The notes under the pieces were generated by a model. The model made no database searches, was not told the origin of the DNA, and saw nothing but the letters and a program-made list of their open reading frames with translations. 64,000 bases of DNA from NCBI GenBank assembly GCA_000719025.1, contig JODP01000012.1, positions 248,001 through 312,000 on the forward strand, written 5' to 3'. This stretch comes from Kineosporia aurantiaca JCM 3230. GTDB taxonomy: Bacteria > Actinomycetota > Actinomycetes > Actinomycetales > Kineosporiaceae. The position numbers and the translations under genes are program-made. How positions within the stretch are numbered: the first letter of the stretch is position 1; each line of letters begins with the position of its first letter. Of this stretch, positions 15,926 to 25,768 are shown in pieces.

Positions 15926-17940
15926 GCGAAACTGGGCTGGTCGCCGAGCTGGAAGCCGCGGAACCGGATCTGAGCGGACCCGCCCCCGAGCCCGTGTCGG
16001 GGGGTGGTGCGATCAGCACCATGCGCCGGGTGTTCGCCCTGCTCGGCCCCGAGCGTCCCCTGGTGATCCTGGCCGCCCTGCTGACCGCGGTGTCGGTCGG
16101 GCTCCTGGTGGCCGGCCCCTGGCTGCTGGGCAAGGCCACGGACGTGATCTTCGAGGGGTTCGTCGGGATCCAGGCCCCGGCCGGGATGCCCAAGGACCAG
16201 GTGCTCGGCCTGCTCCGGCTGGGCGGCAACGAGCAGCTCGCGACGATGATCTCCGGGGTCGACTTCGTCTCCGGCGTCGGCATCGACTTCGGCCGCCTGG
16301 GGGTGATCCTGGGGATCACCGCGGGGGCCTACACGCTCAGCACGGTGGCCAACTGGGTGCAGGCGTACGTGCTGGCCGGGGTCGTCCAGCGGACCGTGTA
16401 CCGGCTGCGCGAGGCGGCCGAGGACAAGCTCGGCCGGCTGCCGCTGAAGTACTTCGACACACATCCGCACGGCGACGTGCTGAGCCGGGTCACCAACGAC
16501 ATCGACAATTTCACCACCAGCCTGCAGGACGTGCTCAGCGGGCTGATGTCGAACCTCCTGACGGTCGTCGGGGTGACCGCGGTGATGTTCTGGATCTCGC
16601 CGCCGCTGGCCCTGGTGGCGCTGTTCACCCTGCCCATCGTGATCGTCTCGGCGGGCCTGATCGCGGTCCGGGCCAAGCCGCACTTCGTCGAGACCTGGGA
16701 CCGCACGGGCGAACTCACCGCCCAGGTGGAGGAGACCTACGCCGGGCACGAGCTGCTGGCCGCCTACGGCCGGCAGGAGGCCGTGGTGCGGGACTTCGAG
16801 ACCGGCAGCGGCAAGCTGCGCGACGCCGGCTTCCGGGCCCAGGTGCTGTCCGGGGTGATCCTGCCGGTGACGATGTTCATCGGTAACGTCAACTACGTCG
16901 CGGTGGCGGCGTTCGGTGGCTTCCAGGTCGCCGCGGGGGCGATCACGATCGGCTCGGTGCAGACCTTCATCCAGTACTCCAAGCAGTTCAGCACCCCGAT
17001 CGCCCAGGTCGCCTCGCAGATCAACATGCTGCAGTCCGGGATCGCCTCGGCCGACCGGGTCTTCGAGTTCCTGGACGCGCAGGAGCAGCCCGAGCTGCCC
17101 GGCACCGGGGTGGCGCAGCCCGCGCGCGCCGAGGGCCGCAGCGTCGTCTTCGAGGACGTCTCGTTCCGGTACGACCCCGAGACCCCGCTGATCGAGCAGC
17201 TCAGCCTCGAGGCCCGGCCGGGTGAGACGGTGGCCATCGTCGGGCCGACCGGGGCGGGCAAGACCACCGTGGTCAACCTGCTGATCCGGTTCTACGAGAT
17301 CGACGGCGGCACGATCCGGCTGGACGGCGTGGACTATCGGGACCTGTCCCGCGACCAGGTGCGCTCCGCGTTCGGCATGGTGCTGCAGGACACCTGGCTG
17401 TTCCACGGCACGATCCGGGACAACATCGCCTACGGACGCAACGACGCCTCCGACGAGGACGTGGCGGCGGCGGCCAAGGCCGCCTACGTCGACGACTTCG
17501 TCTCGGCCCTGCCCGACGGCTACGACACCGTCCTGGACAGCGACGCCAGCAACATCTCGGCCGGCCAGAAGCAGTTGCTGACCATCGCCCGGGCGTTCCT
17601 GGCCGATCCCGGCATCCTGATCCTGGACGAGGCCACCAGCAGCGTGGACACCCGCACCGAGGTCCTGATCCAGGAGGCGATGGCCCGGTTGCAGACCGGC
17701 CGGACGAGTTTCGTGATCGCCCACCGGCTCTCCACCATCCGCAGCGCCGACACGATCCTGGTGATGGACGCCGGCCGGGTCGTCGAGCAGGGCGACCACG
17801 AGCAGCTGCTGGCCCGCAAGGGCCTGTACCACAACCTCTACCAGAGCCAATGGACCGCTCAGCAGGTCGATCAGCAGGACCATCATCAGGACGATTTTCA
17901 GGACGACGAGGAAGCGGAGACCGAGCATGGCGATCACTGA
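15922..17940 (+). CDS. ABC exporter half-transporter (catalytic-site subunit) with acidic/His/Gln-rich tail
   Basis: A 672-residue partner of the preceding gene. A ~45-residue cytosolic lead is followed by six membrane segments and a nucleotide-binding domain with Walker A GPTGAGKTT, canonical Walker B LILDEATSSVD and a non-standard signature ISAGQKQ. The standard catalytic Glu here and the altered signature together predict one working and one degenerate ATP site in the pair. The last ~25 residues are unusual, rich in Gln, His, Asp and Glu (QQDHHQDDFQDDEE), and could bind metal or simply be solvent-exposed. It overlaps the carboxylase gene by 14 bases, so the three form one operon. Confidence 0.94.
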   Translation: MSETGLVAELEAAEPDLSGPAPEPVSGGGAISTMRRVFALLGPERPLVILAALLTAVSVGLLVAGPWLLGKATDVIFEGFVGIQAPAGMPKDQVLGLLRLGGNEQLATMISGVDFVSGVGIDFGRLGVILGITAGAYTLSTVANWVQAYVLAGVVQRTVYRLREAAEDKLGRLPLKYFDTHPHGDVLSRVTNDIDNFTTSLQDVLSGLMSNLLTVVGVTAVMFWISPPLALVALFTLPIVIVSAGLIAVRAKPHFVETWDRTGELTAQVEETYAGHELLAAYGRQEAVVRDFETGSGKLRDAGFRAQVLSGVILPVTMFIGNVNYVAVAAFGGFQVAAGAITIGSVQTFIQYSKQFSTPIAQVASQINMLQSGIASADRVFEFLDAQEQPELPGTGVAQPARAEGRSVVFEDVSFRYDPETPLIEQLSLEARPGETVAIVGPTGAGKTTVVNLLIRFYEIDGGTIRLDGVDYRDLSRDQVRSAFGMVLQDTWLFHGTIRDNIAYGRNDASDEDVAAAAKAAYVDDFVSALPDGYDTVLDSDASNISAGQKQLLTIARAFLADPGILILDEATSSVDTRTEVLIQEAMARLQTGRTSFVIAHRLSTIRSADTILVMDAGRVVEQGDHEQLLARKGLYHNLYQSQWTAQQVDQQDHHQDDFQDDEEAETEHGDH

Positions 17941-19369
17941 GGTCCTCCCGGCCGGTGGCAGTGGGGACGTCCGCGACCCGTTCACCCGGCTGGCCCGGCT
18001 CTTCGACGACGGCGCCTTCGCGGTGCTGATCCCCGACACCGGCGAGCACGTGGAGGTCCAGGTGGTCACCGGCCGGGTCGGGGGCCGGCCGATCATCGCC
18101 TTTTGCACCGATGCCACCCGGATGGGCGGCGCCCTCGGCCAGGCCGGCTCGGACCGGATCGTCGAGGCCACCGACACCGCGGTCCGCGAGGGCTGCCCGG
18201 TGGTCGGCGTCTGGCACTCCGGCGGGGCCAAGCTGGCCGACGGCGTGGAGTCGATGAACGGGGTCGGTGAGATGTTCGCCGCGATGACCCGCGCCTCCGG
18301 CAAGGTCCCGCAGATCTCGGTGATCGTCGGCCCCGCGGCCGGCGCCGCCGCCTACGGCCCGGCGCTGACCGACGTGGTGGTGATGGCCCCGGCCGCGCGG
18401 ATGTTCATCACCGGCCCGGACGTGGTGCGCAGCGTCACCGGTGAGCAGATCGACATGGAGGGCCTGGGCGGGCCGCAGGCGCACGGGCGCCGCTCCGGCG
18501 TGGCCCACCTGCTGGCCGAGGACGAGCAGGACGCCTACGACCGCACCCGCGACCTGGTCTCGCTCCTGGCCGACCGGGGCACCTTCACCCCCGAGCCGGA
18601 CATGCCCGGCGAGGACCTGGGCGCGCTGCTGCCGGAGTCCGCCCGCCGCGCCTACGACGTGCACCCCGTCATCGACGCGATCCTGGACGCCTCGCCGCAC
18701 CTGGAGTCCCCGTCCGGCTTCTTCGAGCTGCAGGCCCGCTGGGCGCCCAACCTGGTCACCGGACTGGGCCGGCTCGGCGGCGGCACGGTCGGGGTGGTCG
18801 CCACCAACCCGATCCGCAAGGGCGGCTGCCTGGACTCCCTGAGCGCCGAGAAGGCCTCGCGCTTCGTCCGGATGTGCGACTCGCTCGGCGTCCCGCTGCT
18901 GGTCCTGGTCGACGTGCCGGGTTATCTGCCCGGCGTCGGCGAGGAGTGGAACGGCGTGGTCCGCCGCGGCGCCAAGCTGCTGCACGCCTTCGCCGAGGCG
19001 GTGGTGCCCCGGGTCACCCTGGTCACCCGCAAGGCCTACGGCGGCGCCTACATCGCGATGAACTCCCGCTCGCTGGGGGCCACCGCCTACTACGCCTGGC
19101 CGGACGCGGAGATCGCGGTGATGGGGGCCCAGGCCGCGGTCGAGGTGCTGCACCGCAAGAAGCTCGCCGTGGTCGCCCCGGAGGACCGGCAGGCCCTGCT
19201 GGCCGAGCTGATCGAGGAGCAGACCCGGACCGCGGGCGGGGTCGGCCGCGCTCTGGCGCTCGGGGTGCTGGACGAGGTGGTGCAGCCGCACGACACCCGC
19301 CGTAAGCTGATCGAGACTTTCGCGGCCCATCCGGCGGCTCGGGGAGACCATCGGAACATCCCGTTGTAA
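17927..19369 (+). CDS. Acyl-CoA carboxylase carboxyltransferase (beta) subunit
   Basis: A 480-residue protein with both crotonase-like halves of propionyl/acetyl-CoA carboxylase beta chains: VVGVWHSGGAKLADGV and GPAAGAAAYGPALTD in the first half, VDVPGYLPGVGEEW and KAYGGAYIAM in the second. It transfers a carboxyl group from biotin to acyl-CoA, making malonyl- or methylmalonyl-CoA. It is ~40 residues shorter than typical PccB, mainly at the N-terminus. ATG 17927 lies inside the exporter gene with GGAGA upstream. The operon position suggests it supplies PKS extender units. A biotin-carrying alpha subunit is not in the window and must come from elsewhere. It is probably the right edge of the cluster. 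Confidence 0.92.
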   Translation: MAITEVLPAGGSGDVRDPFTRLARLFDDGAFAVLIPDTGEHVEVQVVTGRVGGRPIIAFCTDATRMGGALGQAGSDRIVEATDTAVREGCPVVGVWHSGGAKLADGVESMNGVGEMFAAMTRASGKVPQISVIVGPAAGAAAYGPALTDVVVMAPAARMFITGPDVVRSVTGEQIDMEGLGGPQAHGRRSGVAHLLAEDEQDAYDRTRDLVSLLADRGTFTPEPDMPGEDLGALLPESARRAYDVHPVIDAILDASPHLESPSGFFELQARWAPNLVTGLGRLGGGTVGVVATNPIRKGGCLDSLSAEKASRFVRMCDSLGVPLLVLVDVPGYLPGVGEEWNGVVRRGAKLLHAFAEAVVPRVTLVTRKAYGGAYIAMNSRSLGATAYYAWPDAEIAVMGAQAAVEVLHRKKLAVVAPEDRQALLAELIEEQTRTAGGVGRALALGVLDEVVQPHDTRRKLIETFAAHPAARGDHRNIPL

Positions 19370-19456
19370 ACGGTTTCGAGCACGTTTCAATCGCGGCAGA
19401 ATTCAAGTTCCGCCCCCCGTCACCCGATAGCTTGCGTCGGCGGCGGAAGGGGAGAC

Positions 19457-21742
19457 ATGCGGGCAGTGCGGTGGGCCTGTGCTGTCGTTGTGACCGTTTT
19501 GACGGTCTACGGCGTCCTGGTGGCGCTACGGGCCGCCGGCGTGCTGTCCATCGACGAGACGGTCCGGCTCGGCTTCACCATGGTCGTGATCAGCGGGTGC
19601 GGCACGGCCTGCGGGTTGCGGGCCCGGTACGGGCCCGGTGACCGGGCCGCCTGGGCGCTGTTCTCCGCGGGGTTGTTCTCCTACCTGTCGGGCACGGTGC
19701 TCTGGCAAGTGGCCTTCGAGCGGCTGGACCCCGCGCCCTTCCCGTCGGTGTCCGACGTGCTCTGGCTGGCCATGGCCCCGTTGTTCATGGTCGGCATCTG
19801 GCTGATGGTCCGGGCCCGGCTGGGCCGCCGGAACAGCTCGCTGCTGGACGGCGTGGTGGCCGGGCTGGCGGTGGCCTCGGTGGCCGCGTTCGCGGTGTTC
19901 CCGAAGCTGACCGAGGACTCCGGCGGCTCGTTCGCCCTGGTCGTCACCAACTTCGCCTACCCCCTGGTGGACCTGGCCCTGGCCGGGGCGGCGATCGGGG
20001 CCATGGCCGCCATGGGCGCCTGGCGCCGTCCGGTCTGGCTGCTGCTCACCCTCGGGTTCGTCACCTTCGCGGTGGCCGACACCTGGTACATGTTGCTCGT
20101 GCTGAACGGCACGTTCGTGCCCGGTGGCTGGAACGACTTCTCGTACCTGGTCGCCATGACGATCATCGCCCTGGCCGCGCCGGTCGCGCAGTCCGGACCC
20201 GAGTCTCCGGGGAGCAGTATTCGCCGCGACCGCGAGTTCCTGGTCCCGGTGCTGTTCGGGCTCGTCCCGATCGGCGTCCTGGTGGCCGGGGCGCTCCAGC
20301 CGGGCAAGACGTCCCTGCTCGCCGTCGGGCTGGCCGTCGGGGCCCTGGTCACCCTGGCGCTCCGGACCGCGCTGGCGATCCGTGAGGTGGTGGCGCTCAG
20401 CGACGCCCGGGTGCTGTCCCGCACCGACAGCCTGACCGGCCTGCCCAACCGGCGGGCGCTGTACGACCTGCTGGAGCGGGACGGGGTGGACCGCGAGGAC
20501 CGGGGCGCGGTGATGATCATCGACCTCGACCGGTTCAAGGAGATCAACGACGCGCTCGGGCACCAGGTCGGTGACGAGCTGCTGCGGCAGGTGGCCGCCC
20601 GCCTGGCCGGGCAGGTGCCCGGGCCCGGGGTGATCGCCCGCCTCGGCGGTGACGAGTTCGCCGTCCATCTGCCCTCCACCCCTCGGGATGACGCCGCGCG
20701 CACCGCCGCGGCCCTGCTCACCGTGCTCAGCGAGCCGTTCACGGTGGCCGGCACCCTGCTGCACGTCGGTGGCAGCATCGGGATCACCGGGGTGCGGCCG
20801 GGCACCCCGGTGGGCCGGGCGCTGGCCGAGGCGGACATGGCGATGTACCGGGCCAAGACCGCCCGCACCGGTTTCGAGGTCTACGACGATTCGCAGGACA
20901 GCAGTGCCTGGGACCGGCTGGCGATGGTCGAGGCGCTGCGCCTGGCTCTGGACCGCAACCAGCTGACCCTGGCCTTCCAGCCGATCGTGGACGCCCGGAC
21001 CCGCCGGGCCCGTTCGGTGGAGGCGCTGGTGCGCTGGACCGATCCTGAGCGCGGGTTCGTCCCGCCGGACACCTTCCTGCCGTTGGCCGAGCACGCCGGG
21101 CTGATGCCGGCCCTGACGCGTCGGGTGCTGGATCTGGCCTTCGACGAGGCGCTGCGGCTGCACCAGTTCGGTTACGGGATCGCGGTGTCGGTGAATTTGT
21201 CGGCCAGTGATCTGCTGGACCGGCGGCTGGAGCAGGAGCTGGCCCAGCGGCTGCACGCCCGGGAGTTGCCCGCCTCGGCGGTGAAGATCGAGATCACCGA
21301 GTCGCTGCTGGTCGACCGCAACGGCCGGGCCGGGGACTTCCTGATGGCGATGCGTGAGCTGGGGATCGAGCTGCTGGTGGACGACTTCGGCACCGGCTAC
21401 TCGAGCATGGCCTACCTGCATGATCTGCCGGTCTCCACACTGAAGATCGACCGTTCGTTCACCAGCCGGCTCAGCGCCGATCCGCGTACCGGGGTGATCG
21501 TGGCCTCGACCATTGACATGGCCCACCGGCTGGGGCTGTCGGTGGTCGCGGAGGGGGTGGAGACCGAGGCGGAGCTGGATTGGTTGCGGGCCGAGGGTTG
21601 TGATCTGATCCAGGGCTACCTGATTTCCCGGCCGGTGCCGGCCGCCGAGCTGCATGCCTGGCTGGACGCGCAGGGCGGCCCCGCCGCGGAGGCGGGGCCG
21701 CCCGGGCTATCGGCGCAGCGCGGTCACTCGCCGGCCTCGTAG
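19457..21742 (+). CDS. Membrane GGDEF/EAL cyclic-di-GMP protein
   Basis: A 761-residue protein. About eight or nine hydrophobic segments fill residues 1-300. A GGDEF domain (~315-480) has the intact signature LGGDEF and DSLTGLPNRR. An EAL domain (~490-745) has SVEALVRW, the loop DDFGTGYSS and AEGVETE. Both active sites look intact, so it could make and break cyclic-di-GMP. ATG 19457 follows GGGGAG. Its 3' end overlaps the convergent sugar-binding gene by 19 bases. Confidence 0.93.
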   Translation: MRAVRWACAVVVTVLTVYGVLVALRAAGVLSIDETVRLGFTMVVISGCGTACGLRARYGPGDRAAWALFSAGLFSYLSGTVLWQVAFERLDPAPFPSVSDVLWLAMAPLFMVGIWLMVRARLGRRNSSLLDGVVAGLAVASVAAFAVFPKLTEDSGGSFALVVTNFAYPLVDLALAGAAIGAMAAMGAWRRPVWLLLTLGFVTFAVADTWYMLLVLNGTFVPGGWNDFSYLVAMTIIALAAPVAQSGPESPGSSIRRDREFLVPVLFGLVPIGVLVAGALQPGKTSLLAVGLAVGALVTLALRTALAIREVVALSDARVLSRTDSLTGLPNRRALYDLLERDGVDREDRGAVMIIDLDRFKEINDALGHQVGDELLRQVAARLAGQVPGPGVIARLGGDEFAVHLPSTPRDDAARTAAALLTVLSEPFTVAGTLLHVGGSIGITGVRPGTPVGRALAEADMAMYRAKTARTGFEVYDDSQDSSAWDRLAMVEALRLALDRNQLTLAFQPIVDARTRRARSVEALVRWTDPERGFVPPDTFLPLAEHAGLMPALTRRVLDLAFDEALRLHQFGYGIAVSVNLSASDLLDRRLEQELAQRLHARELPASAVKIEITESLLVDRNGRAGDFLMAMRELGIELLVDDFGTGYSSMAYLHDLPVSTLKIDRSFTSRLSADPRTGVIVASTIDMAHRLGLSVVAEGVETEAELDWLRAEGCDLIQGYLISRPVPAAELHAWLDAQGGPAAEAGPPGLSAQRGHSPAS
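21673..21703. terminator. Hairpin inside the last codons of the GGDEF/EAL gene
   Basis: A perfect 13-base-pair GC stem (21673-21685 with 21691-21703) and 5-base loop lie just before the two overlapping convergent stops. It can terminate the leftward sugar operon and may affect the rightward transcript. Confidence 0.7.
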
Positions 21743-22998
21743 TCCTTGTCCATCGCCTTGAACATCTTGGCCCCGGTGCTCTGCCCGCTGAAGATCTCCT
21801 GCAGCCCGCTGAGCATGGTCTGCTGCACCTTGGGGTTGGGCCAGAGCTGGTCCATGAACGGCACCGTCCGGTTGTCGCTGATGTAGGTCGACACGTCCTT
21901 CAGCGTCGGGTCGACGGTCGCCCCGCTGCCGGGCAGGGCCGGGATCCCGCCCTGGGCCTCGACGAACAGCTTCATCCCGGCCGGGGACATCACGAAGCTG
22001 ATGAACTTCAGCGCCAGGTCCTTGTTCTTGGTCTTGGCGTTGATCCCGTAGCCCGCCCCGGCGGCGGCCGGGATCAGGATCTTGGCCGGGTCGTCCAGGG
22101 CCGGCAGCGGCTTGAAGGTGAAGGTGGCCTTCGGGTCCTTCTTCTTCAGCAGGGCCACCACCCAGTTGCCCTGCACCAGCCCGAGCGTCTTGCCGGTCGC
22201 GGCCAGCGTCTGGGACGCCTCGTAACTCGTTCCCAGAGTGTTCTTCTGGAAACAGCCGGCCTTGTCCATCTGCTGGTACTTGTCCAGCGCGGCCTCCCAG
22301 GCCGAACCGCTGAAGGTGGCCTGCCCGGCGGCCATCTTGGTGTCGAAGTCCGGGTCGGAGGGGTAGAGCGTGCTGGCCACCAGGGAGTAGAGAACCAGCT
22401 GGGTGACCCAGTTGTCCTGGATGCCGAGCGCGAACGCCGGGGTGCCCTGCTTGGCCGCGGCCTGGCAGAACGGCAGCACCTGCGACCAGGTGGCGGGCGG
22501 GGTGAGCTTGGACTTGGCCAGCGCCTGCTCGTTGTAGATCGCGCCGATCGCGTTCAGCCCGTAGACCGCGTTGTAGGTCTTGCCCTGGTACTGGGTGACG
22601 GTCTTCAGCGCGTCCGGGTACTGGCTCGCCCAGGGCTGGTCGGAAAGGTCCATCAGATAGCCGGGTTTGGCCAGGACGTAGGTGGCGCCCGGGTTACCGT
22701 TGCCGGGCCAGACACTCATCACGTCCGGGGCGGTGCCGGAGGCCAGCTGGGTCCGGATCTGCTGCTGGTACTGGTCGGCCGCGCTGGTCGTGTACTCGAC
22801 CTTGACACCGGGGTTGGCGGCCTCGAAGGCCTTGACCACCGGCTCGATCGAGCCCTGGTCCACGGAGGCGAGGGTCAGGGTCTGGGAACCCCCACCGCCG
22901 CCGGACGAGCCGGTCGAGGCCTTGGTGCCCCCGGCGCAGCCGGCGAGCAGGGCGACGGCCGCGCTCGCGGCCACGATCGAGGTCAGCGTGCGTTTCAT
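21724..22998 (-). CDS. Sugar ABC transporter substrate-binding lipoprotein
   Basis: A 424-residue family 1 solute-binding protein. ATG 22998 has AGGAG six bases upstream. The signal peptide ends in a lipobox (LLAGC), so it is membrane-anchored outside the cell. The body has the family pattern, including FEAANPGVKVEY, PDVMSVWPG and the late motif LKFISFVMSPAG. It is the last gene of the leftward operon after two permeases and the GH78 enzyme. It probably binds rhamnosides or a rhamnose-containing glycan. Confidence 0.93.
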   Translation of the reverse strand: MKRTLTSIVAASAAVALLAGCAGGTKASTGSSGGGGGSQTLTLASVDQGSIEPVVKAFEAANPGVKVEYTTSAADQYQQQIRTQLASGTAPDVMSVWPGNGNPGATYVLAKPGYLMDLSDQPWASQYPDALKTVTQYQGKTYNAVYGLNAIGAIYNEQALAKSKLTPPATWSQVLPFCQAAAKQGTPAFALGIQDNWVTQLVLYSLVASTLYPSDPDFDTKMAAGQATFSGSAWEAALDKYQQMDKAGCFQKNTLGTSYEASQTLAATGKTLGLVQGNWVVALLKKKDPKATFTFKPLPALDDPAKILIPAAAGAGYGINAKTKNKDLALKFISFVMSPAGMKLFVEAQGGIPALPGSGATVDPTLKDVSTYISDNRTVPFMDQLWPNPKVQQTMLSGLQEIFSGQSTGAKMFKAMDKDYEAGE

Positions 22999-23023
22999 GA
23001 TTTCTCCTGCTGGGACGACGTTG

Positions 23024-25768
23024 TCAGCTGAAGGCGGTGGTGAAGCGATAGGTCCCGGAGGCCAGCCGGTAGCGGCCCGGTCCGGTCTCCTGGACACCGG
23101 GGCGGAGGGCGGCCGGTTCGCCGTCCTCCGTGACGCCGGTGGGGTCGGTGGTGGGCAGTTCGAGCAGGGCGGAACTTCCGGGTGGGACGGTGGCGGTGAC
23201 CGTGAGCCGGCCGTCCTCGAGCGACCAGCCGCAGGCCAGCAGCCCGCGGGCGGTCTCCTGGGAGGCCTTGGCCCAGGTCAGCCGGCCCCCGGGGGTGGGG
23301 CGCAACAGGGGCTCGGAGTAGGCCGAGGACCGCGGGGTCTGGTCGATCCCGGCGACCCGCCCGAACAGCCAGTCCCCGATGCTGCCCAGGCTGTAGTGGT
23401 TGAACGAGTTCATCGAGGCCGACTGGAAGCCCGCGTGGTCGGTCCAGCCGTCCCAGCGTTCCCAGATCGTGGTGGCGCCGTGACGGATCGAGTAACCCCA
23501 GGAGGGGTACTCGTCCTGGTGCAGCAGGGCGTAGGCGACATCCGCGTGGCCGTGCTCGGTGAGCACCGGGCAGAGCAGGTTCACCCCGACGAACCCGGTG
23601 GTCAGCCGGTTGCCCCGAGCCTTGAGATCGGCCACCAGGTGCCCGACCGCGGCCGACACCAGATGGTCCGGAAGCAGCTCGAAGGCCAGGGCGAGGAGAT
23701 AGCCGGTCTGGGTGTCGCCCTTCACCGTCCCGTCCGGCCCGACGAAGGCCAGCGCGAAGCGGTCCCGGATGGCGTCCGCGAGCTCGCCGTAGCGAGCCTG
23801 GGCCTCGGTGTCTCCGAGCACTGCGGCCGCGTCCGCGGTGATCTGGGTGCTGCGGGCGAACCAGGCGGTGGCCAGCACATCGCGCGGGGTCTCCGTGTCG
23901 ATCTGCAGCCAGTCGCCGTAGGAGTTGCCGTCCCGGTTGCGCCAGAGCAGGTCCGGGTTGTGCCGATGGATGAAGTCCACCCAGGCGCGCATGGCCGGGA
24001 AGGACCGTTCGAGCACCTCGCGGTCGGCGTAGGTGCGCCAGAGGTGCCAGGGAATCACCACACCCCCGTCGCCCCAGGCCGGTGCCGCCTGCCGGTCGAT
24101 CGACATCACCGGGGCAACATCCCGGAACGCCCCCTCCTCGTCCTGGCCGTCGAGCACGTCGTTCATCCAGCGGGCGAAGAACGCCGACACGTCCGCGTTA
24201 CGGCTGGCCGTAGGGGCGAAGATCTGCGCGTCGGCCAGCCAGCCCAGGCGCTCGTCCCGTTGCGGGCAGTCGGTCGGCACGCTGACCCAGTTGCCGCGCT
24301 GGCCCCACTGGATGTTGGACTGGAGCTGGTTGACCGTGGCGTCGGAGCACTCGAACGATCCGATCCAGGGCGTGTCACTGTGCATCACCCGGGCCTCGAC
24401 GGTGAAGTCTTCCGGTGCACCGGAGATCTCGGCGAAGCGGAATCCGTGGAAGGTGAACAGCGGCTCGAAAGTCTCCACCTCAGCTCCGGAGGCGATGAAG
24501 GTGTCGATTGCCTCGGCCCGGCGCAGGTTCTCGACGTAGAGATCGCCGTTCTGAAGGATCTCGGCGTGCCGGACGACGATCTTCGTGCCGGCCTCGGCGC
24601 CGCGGACGGTGAGGCGCACCCGGCCGACCAGGTTCTGGCCAAAGTCCACGATGCTTGCCCCAGGAGCTTCACCGGGCGCTGTGATGGCCACCGGCGTCAC
24701 CGATCGCGTCACTCGCACCGGCTCGTCCGGTTCAGCCACCACCGGACCGGGCGAGGAATCAAGCACCGCAACGGGCCGGAACCCACTTCGACGTCCACCC
24801 CAACCGCCGGGCGTCCCCGCAATGTCGCCCGCGACGTCCACAAATCCTGGTTCGTCCCACCCCGACACGTGGGCCCGGGCGTCCACGTACTCACCCATCA
24901 GCAGGTCCGAGAACTGAATCGCACCAGGCCCTTCGGTCCACGAACCGTCGGTGGTCACCGATCGCTGAGAACCGTCTTCGAACCAGAGGACGAGTCGGGC
25001 CAGCAAAGCGGGCGCGTCGCCATAGTGCTGGGCCGGCTTACGGGGCTCGAAACCGATGTACCCGGACCACCACCCGTCCGCGACTATTGCCGCCAGAACG
25101 TTCTCACCCTCGTCCAAAAGCTCGGTGACGTCGTAGGTCTGGTACTGGATCCGGTGCCGGTACTCGGTCCAGCCGGGGGCCAGCTCCGCGTCCCCAATCC
25201 GTGAACCGTTCAGCCGGGGCTGATAAACCCCGTGCGCGGTGCTGTAGAGCCGGGCCCGTACCGGCCGACGGTCGAGAGTGAACGCGCGGCGCAGGTAGAG
25301 CGGCGGGGGCAGGGAATGCGTGGTGCCGGTGCGGTCGTGGTCGGTGGGCGGATCCATCGGCGGCCGGTTCACGGCGTCCCGACCGATCCAAACGGCCTGC
25401 CAGGAAGCCGAAACCAGCAGTCCTGTCTCGAACCAGGACTCCGACGTCTCGGACGTCTCGGACGTCTCGGACGTCTCGGCAGACAAGCCGTCCCAGACCT
25501 CGACCCGCCAGTGGTACCGCGTCGAGGGGGCGAGAGTGGGCCCGTCCCAAGGGATCAGCAGGGTCTCGCCCGACGTCACTCGTCCTGTGTCCCAGAGAAG
25601 CCGGTCCGGAACGTCGAGGTCCTCCGGGCGCAGCGCGGCGGTCAGGCGGTAGGCGCTCTGTGATGCGCCACGCTGAGCGGAGCGGAGCTTCCAGGAAAGT
25701 CGCGGCCGGGGAGCGTCCAGACCCAGGGGTTCCTGGCGCTGCTCGGCGGTAAGCCCGTACGGTGTCAT
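23024..25768 (-). CDS. GH78 alpha-L-rhamnosidase
   Basis: A 914-residue protein. The N-terminal beta domains are followed by the (alpha/alpha)6 catalytic domain with DCPQRDERLGW (general acid Glu region) and GATTIWERWDGW (second catalytic Glu), both typical of GH78. No signal peptide, so it should act inside the cell on imported rhamnosides. ATG 25768 overlaps the permease stop (ATGA) and has GGAGGG upstream. A short Glu-Thr-Ser repeat, encoded by a 9-base repeat, lies near residue 100. Functional assignment is strong; the exact glycoside is unknown. Confidence 0.93.
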   Translation of the reverse strand: MTPYGLTAEQRQEPLGLDAPRPRLSWKLRSAQRGASQSAYRLTAALRPEDLDVPDRLLWDTGRVTSGETLLIPWDGPTLAPSTRYHWRVEVWDGLSAETSETSETSETSESWFETGLLVSASWQAVWIGRDAVNRPPMDPPTDHDRTGTTHSLPPPLYLRRAFTLDRRPVRARLYSTAHGVYQPRLNGSRIGDAELAPGWTEYRHRIQYQTYDVTELLDEGENVLAAIVADGWWSGYIGFEPRKPAQHYGDAPALLARLVLWFEDGSQRSVTTDGSWTEGPGAIQFSDLLMGEYVDARAHVSGWDEPGFVDVAGDIAGTPGGWGGRRSGFRPVAVLDSSPGPVVAEPDEPVRVTRSVTPVAITAPGEAPGASIVDFGQNLVGRVRLTVRGAEAGTKIVVRHAEILQNGDLYVENLRRAEAIDTFIASGAEVETFEPLFTFHGFRFAEISGAPEDFTVEARVMHSDTPWIGSFECSDATVNQLQSNIQWGQRGNWVSVPTDCPQRDERLGWLADAQIFAPTASRNADVSAFFARWMNDVLDGQDEEGAFRDVAPVMSIDRQAAPAWGDGGVVIPWHLWRTYADREVLERSFPAMRAWVDFIHRHNPDLLWRNRDGNSYGDWLQIDTETPRDVLATAWFARSTQITADAAAVLGDTEAQARYGELADAIRDRFALAFVGPDGTVKGDTQTGYLLALAFELLPDHLVSAAVGHLVADLKARGNRLTTGFVGVNLLCPVLTEHGHADVAYALLHQDEYPSWGYSIRHGATTIWERWDGWTDHAGFQSASMNSFNHYSLGSIGDWLFGRVAGIDQTPRSSAYSEPLLRPTPGGRLTWAKASQETARGLLACGWSLEDGRLTVTATVPPGSSALLELPTTDPTGVTEDGEPAALRPGVQETGPGRYRLASGTYRFTTAFS
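25443..25478 (-). repeat. 9-base tandem repeat within the GH78 gene
   Basis: Four perfect copies of gacgtctcg (ETS codons on the minus strand) lie in a loop between two beta domains. Confidence 0.85.

Noticed and set aside
25443..25478. The 9-base repeat in the GH78 gene as a frameshift or assembly error
   Set aside because: The unit is a multiple of three, keeps the frame, and lies in a loop between domains, so it is simply reported as a repeat.
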